Below the pieces are notes generated by a model that searched no databases, had not been told where the DNA came from, and saw nothing but the letters and a program-made list of their open reading frames with translations. A program made the translations under genes and the position numbers. A DNA stretch of 20,385 nucleotides from DATKEG01 sp035544515 (lineage in GTDB: Bacteria; Acidobacteriota; Vicinamibacteria; Fen-336), in contig DATKEG010000262.1 of NCBI GenBank assembly GCA_035544515.1, positions 1 to 20,385 of the forward strand, written 5' to 3'. Below are positions 17,648-20,385 of the stretch, one piece after another. Position 1 is the stretch's first letter; every line of letters begins with the position of its first letter.

Positions 17648-17677
17648 ACTCTAGCACACGGCCGAAATCGAGGTCAA
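17648..17677 (-). promoter_or_regulatory. Candidate sigma70-type promoter for the M23 peptidase gene
   Basis: On the minus strand TTGACC (17677-17672) is followed after 18 nt by TAGAGT (17653-17648), which matches TATAAT at four positions. The leader would be about 80 nt. A 10-bp perfect palindrome, CTCGATCGAG (17684-17693), lies immediately upstream of the -35 and could be a binding site, or chance. Confidence 0.5.
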
Positions 17678-17776
17678 TGAGCTCTCGATCGAGGGCTGAT
17701 CCGGACGGCGGTCGCCCGCGAGCCACACCGGGGCATGAGCAACCGGGCGTGCGGCCTGAGACCCCCAAGTGCCCTG

Positions 17777-17805
17777 TTGACCGTCGGTTCCGGGGAGCGT
17801 AGTCT
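17777..17805 (+). promoter_or_regulatory. Candidate sigma70-type promoter for the methyltransferase-kinase pair
   Basis: TTGACC (17777-17782) is followed after 17 nt by TAGTCT (17800-17805). The predicted transcription start near 17812 leaves only about 10 nt before the ATG at 17822. This fits the lack of a Shine-Dalgarno sequence there and suggests a nearly leaderless mRNA. Confidence 0.45.
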
Positions 17806-17821
17806 CCCCCCGCCCCTCCCG

Positions 17822-18710
17822 ATGGCCGAGCCGCCTGCGACCGACCCCACCTCCTTCCGGGCCGTCATCCGCCACTATTACGAAGAGAACCAGGTGCTCT
17901 ACGACCTCTTCTGGAGTGATCGCGCGACGCTGTCGATGGGGTACGGGTTCTGGGACGGCACCACACGCCGGCTGGCCGATGCGCTGCTCAACCAGCACCG
18001 GGAGATCGCGTCGCGGCTGCACGTCCGGCCCCACGACGTCGTTCTCGAGGCCGGCTGCGGCGTCGGCGGCGCCACCGTCCACCTCTGCGCGCATCACCGG
18101 GCGCGCGGCATCGGCATCACGCTTTCCCCGATGCAGGCCCGGCGCGGCCGCCGCAACGCCGAGCGCAGGCGCGTGGGCGGCCGGGCGGCGTTCGCCGTGG
18201 CCGACTTCACGTGCGCGGGCCTCGCGGAGGGCGCCTTCACGCGCCTGTTCGCCTGTGAGAGCGTCTGCCACGCCGTGGACAAGCGGGCGTTCCTGGCCGA
18301 AGCGTACCGGCTGCTGTGTCCCGGCGGCCGGCTCCTCGTCTGCGACGGCTTTCTGGCCCGCGGCGACCTCTCCCCGGACGAGGAGCGCGCCTATCGGGAG
18401 TGGTGCCTGGGCTGGGCGCTGCCGGGACTGGACACGATCGACGGGTTCACGGCCGCCCTGGCCGCGGCGGGTTTCGCGGACGTCGCGTTCGTGGACCGCA
18501 CCGACGCCGTGCTGCCGTCCGCCCGCCGCATCCGCCGGCTCGGCATGACGCTCGGCGTTCTCGTCCGGGGCCTGCACCGGCTGGGCCTCGCCCGTCCGAG
18601 CCAGGCCCGGCACGCCGTCGCCTGCCTGCGCCAGCACGACGTGCTCGCCAGCGGCCTCGCCCGGTACGGCGTCTTCACCGCGGTCCGCCCGGAAGTCTCC
18701 GGAGGTGACG

Positions 18711-18730
<20 letters not shown>
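17822..18730 (+). CDS. Class I SAM-dependent methyltransferase (sterol/tocopherol/UbiE-like)
   Basis: A 302-residue soluble methyltransferase. The N-terminal block HYYEENQVLYDLFW with SMGYGFWD resembles the substrate-side N-terminus of sterol C-methyltransferase, gamma-tocopherol methyltransferase and related small-molecule enzymes. Motif I, VLEAGCGVGG (74-83), binds SAM. LFACESVCHAVDK and LLCPGGRLLVCDGFLARG supply the post-I and motif III features. The C-terminal part (LGMTLGVLVRGLHRLGL, then ACLRQHDVLASGLARYGVF) also fits that group. ATG at 17822 is used; there is no Shine-Dalgarno, but a promoter-like site ends only 16 nt upstream. The upstream ATG at 17735 would place the promoter within the gene. 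The 3' end overlaps the downstream kinase by 20 nt, so the pair is likely co-transcribed. The acceptor molecule is not identifiable. Confidence 0.88.

Positions 18731-20385
<1,655 letters not shown>

Overview
The window is very GC-rich (roughly 70% or more by eye) and densely coded. GTG and TTG starts are common, and stop/start overlaps of the GTGA, ATGA and TGATG type recur. Two lipoprotein signal peptides, an NlpD/MepM-type M23 peptidase, an endonuclease-type MutL and the succinylase branch of lysine/diaminopimelate synthesis point to a Gram-negative-type (diderm) environmental bacterium. The overall style fits high-GC uncultured lineages such as Rokubacteria/Methylomirabilota or a deltaproteobacterial group, but this is an impression and not a placement.

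Layout. (1) 1-1159, plus: the C-terminal part of mutL, then a 61-residue two-helix membrane protein. (2) 1165-2031, minus: a class IV PLP aminotransferase. (3) 2124-8083, plus: a tight run of uppP, nnr (bifunctional NAD(P)HX repair), tsaE, a lipoprotein alkaline-phosphatase-superfamily ('sulfatase') enzyme, dapA and dapD. It combines cell-wall precursor supply (UppP, DapA, DapD) with metabolite and tRNA maintenance. (4) 8085-8858, minus: an orphan receiver-HPt protein that meets dapD tail to tail with a 1-nt gap. (5) 8977-9079: the broken 5' end of a Bcp-type peroxiredoxin gene. (6) 9080-16422, minus: secA, guaB, a two-domain lipoprotein and a radical SAM/SPASM protein, the last three coupled by very short gaps or overlaps. 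The radical SAM gene has an in-frame, repeat-flanked, low-complexity insertion in its SPASM domain. (7) 16668-17561, minus: an M23 metallopeptidase. (8) 17822 to the end, plus: a SAM-dependent methyltransferase overlapping a Ser/Thr protein kinase fused to an AAA-type ATPase. That kinase is open to the end of the window and starts with TTG.

Promoter-like TTGAC(C/G)-N17/18-TAnnnT sites lie in all four spacers where one would be expected: before the receiver-HPt gene, secA, the M23 gene and the methyltransferase. No tRNA, rRNA, CRISPR array, integrase or transposase was seen. The most unusual items are the kinase-ATPase fusion, the radical SAM protein with a carbohydrate-binding-like N-terminal domain and SPASM insertion, the truncated peroxiredoxin, and G6-N4-G6 repeat-like patches at two places.
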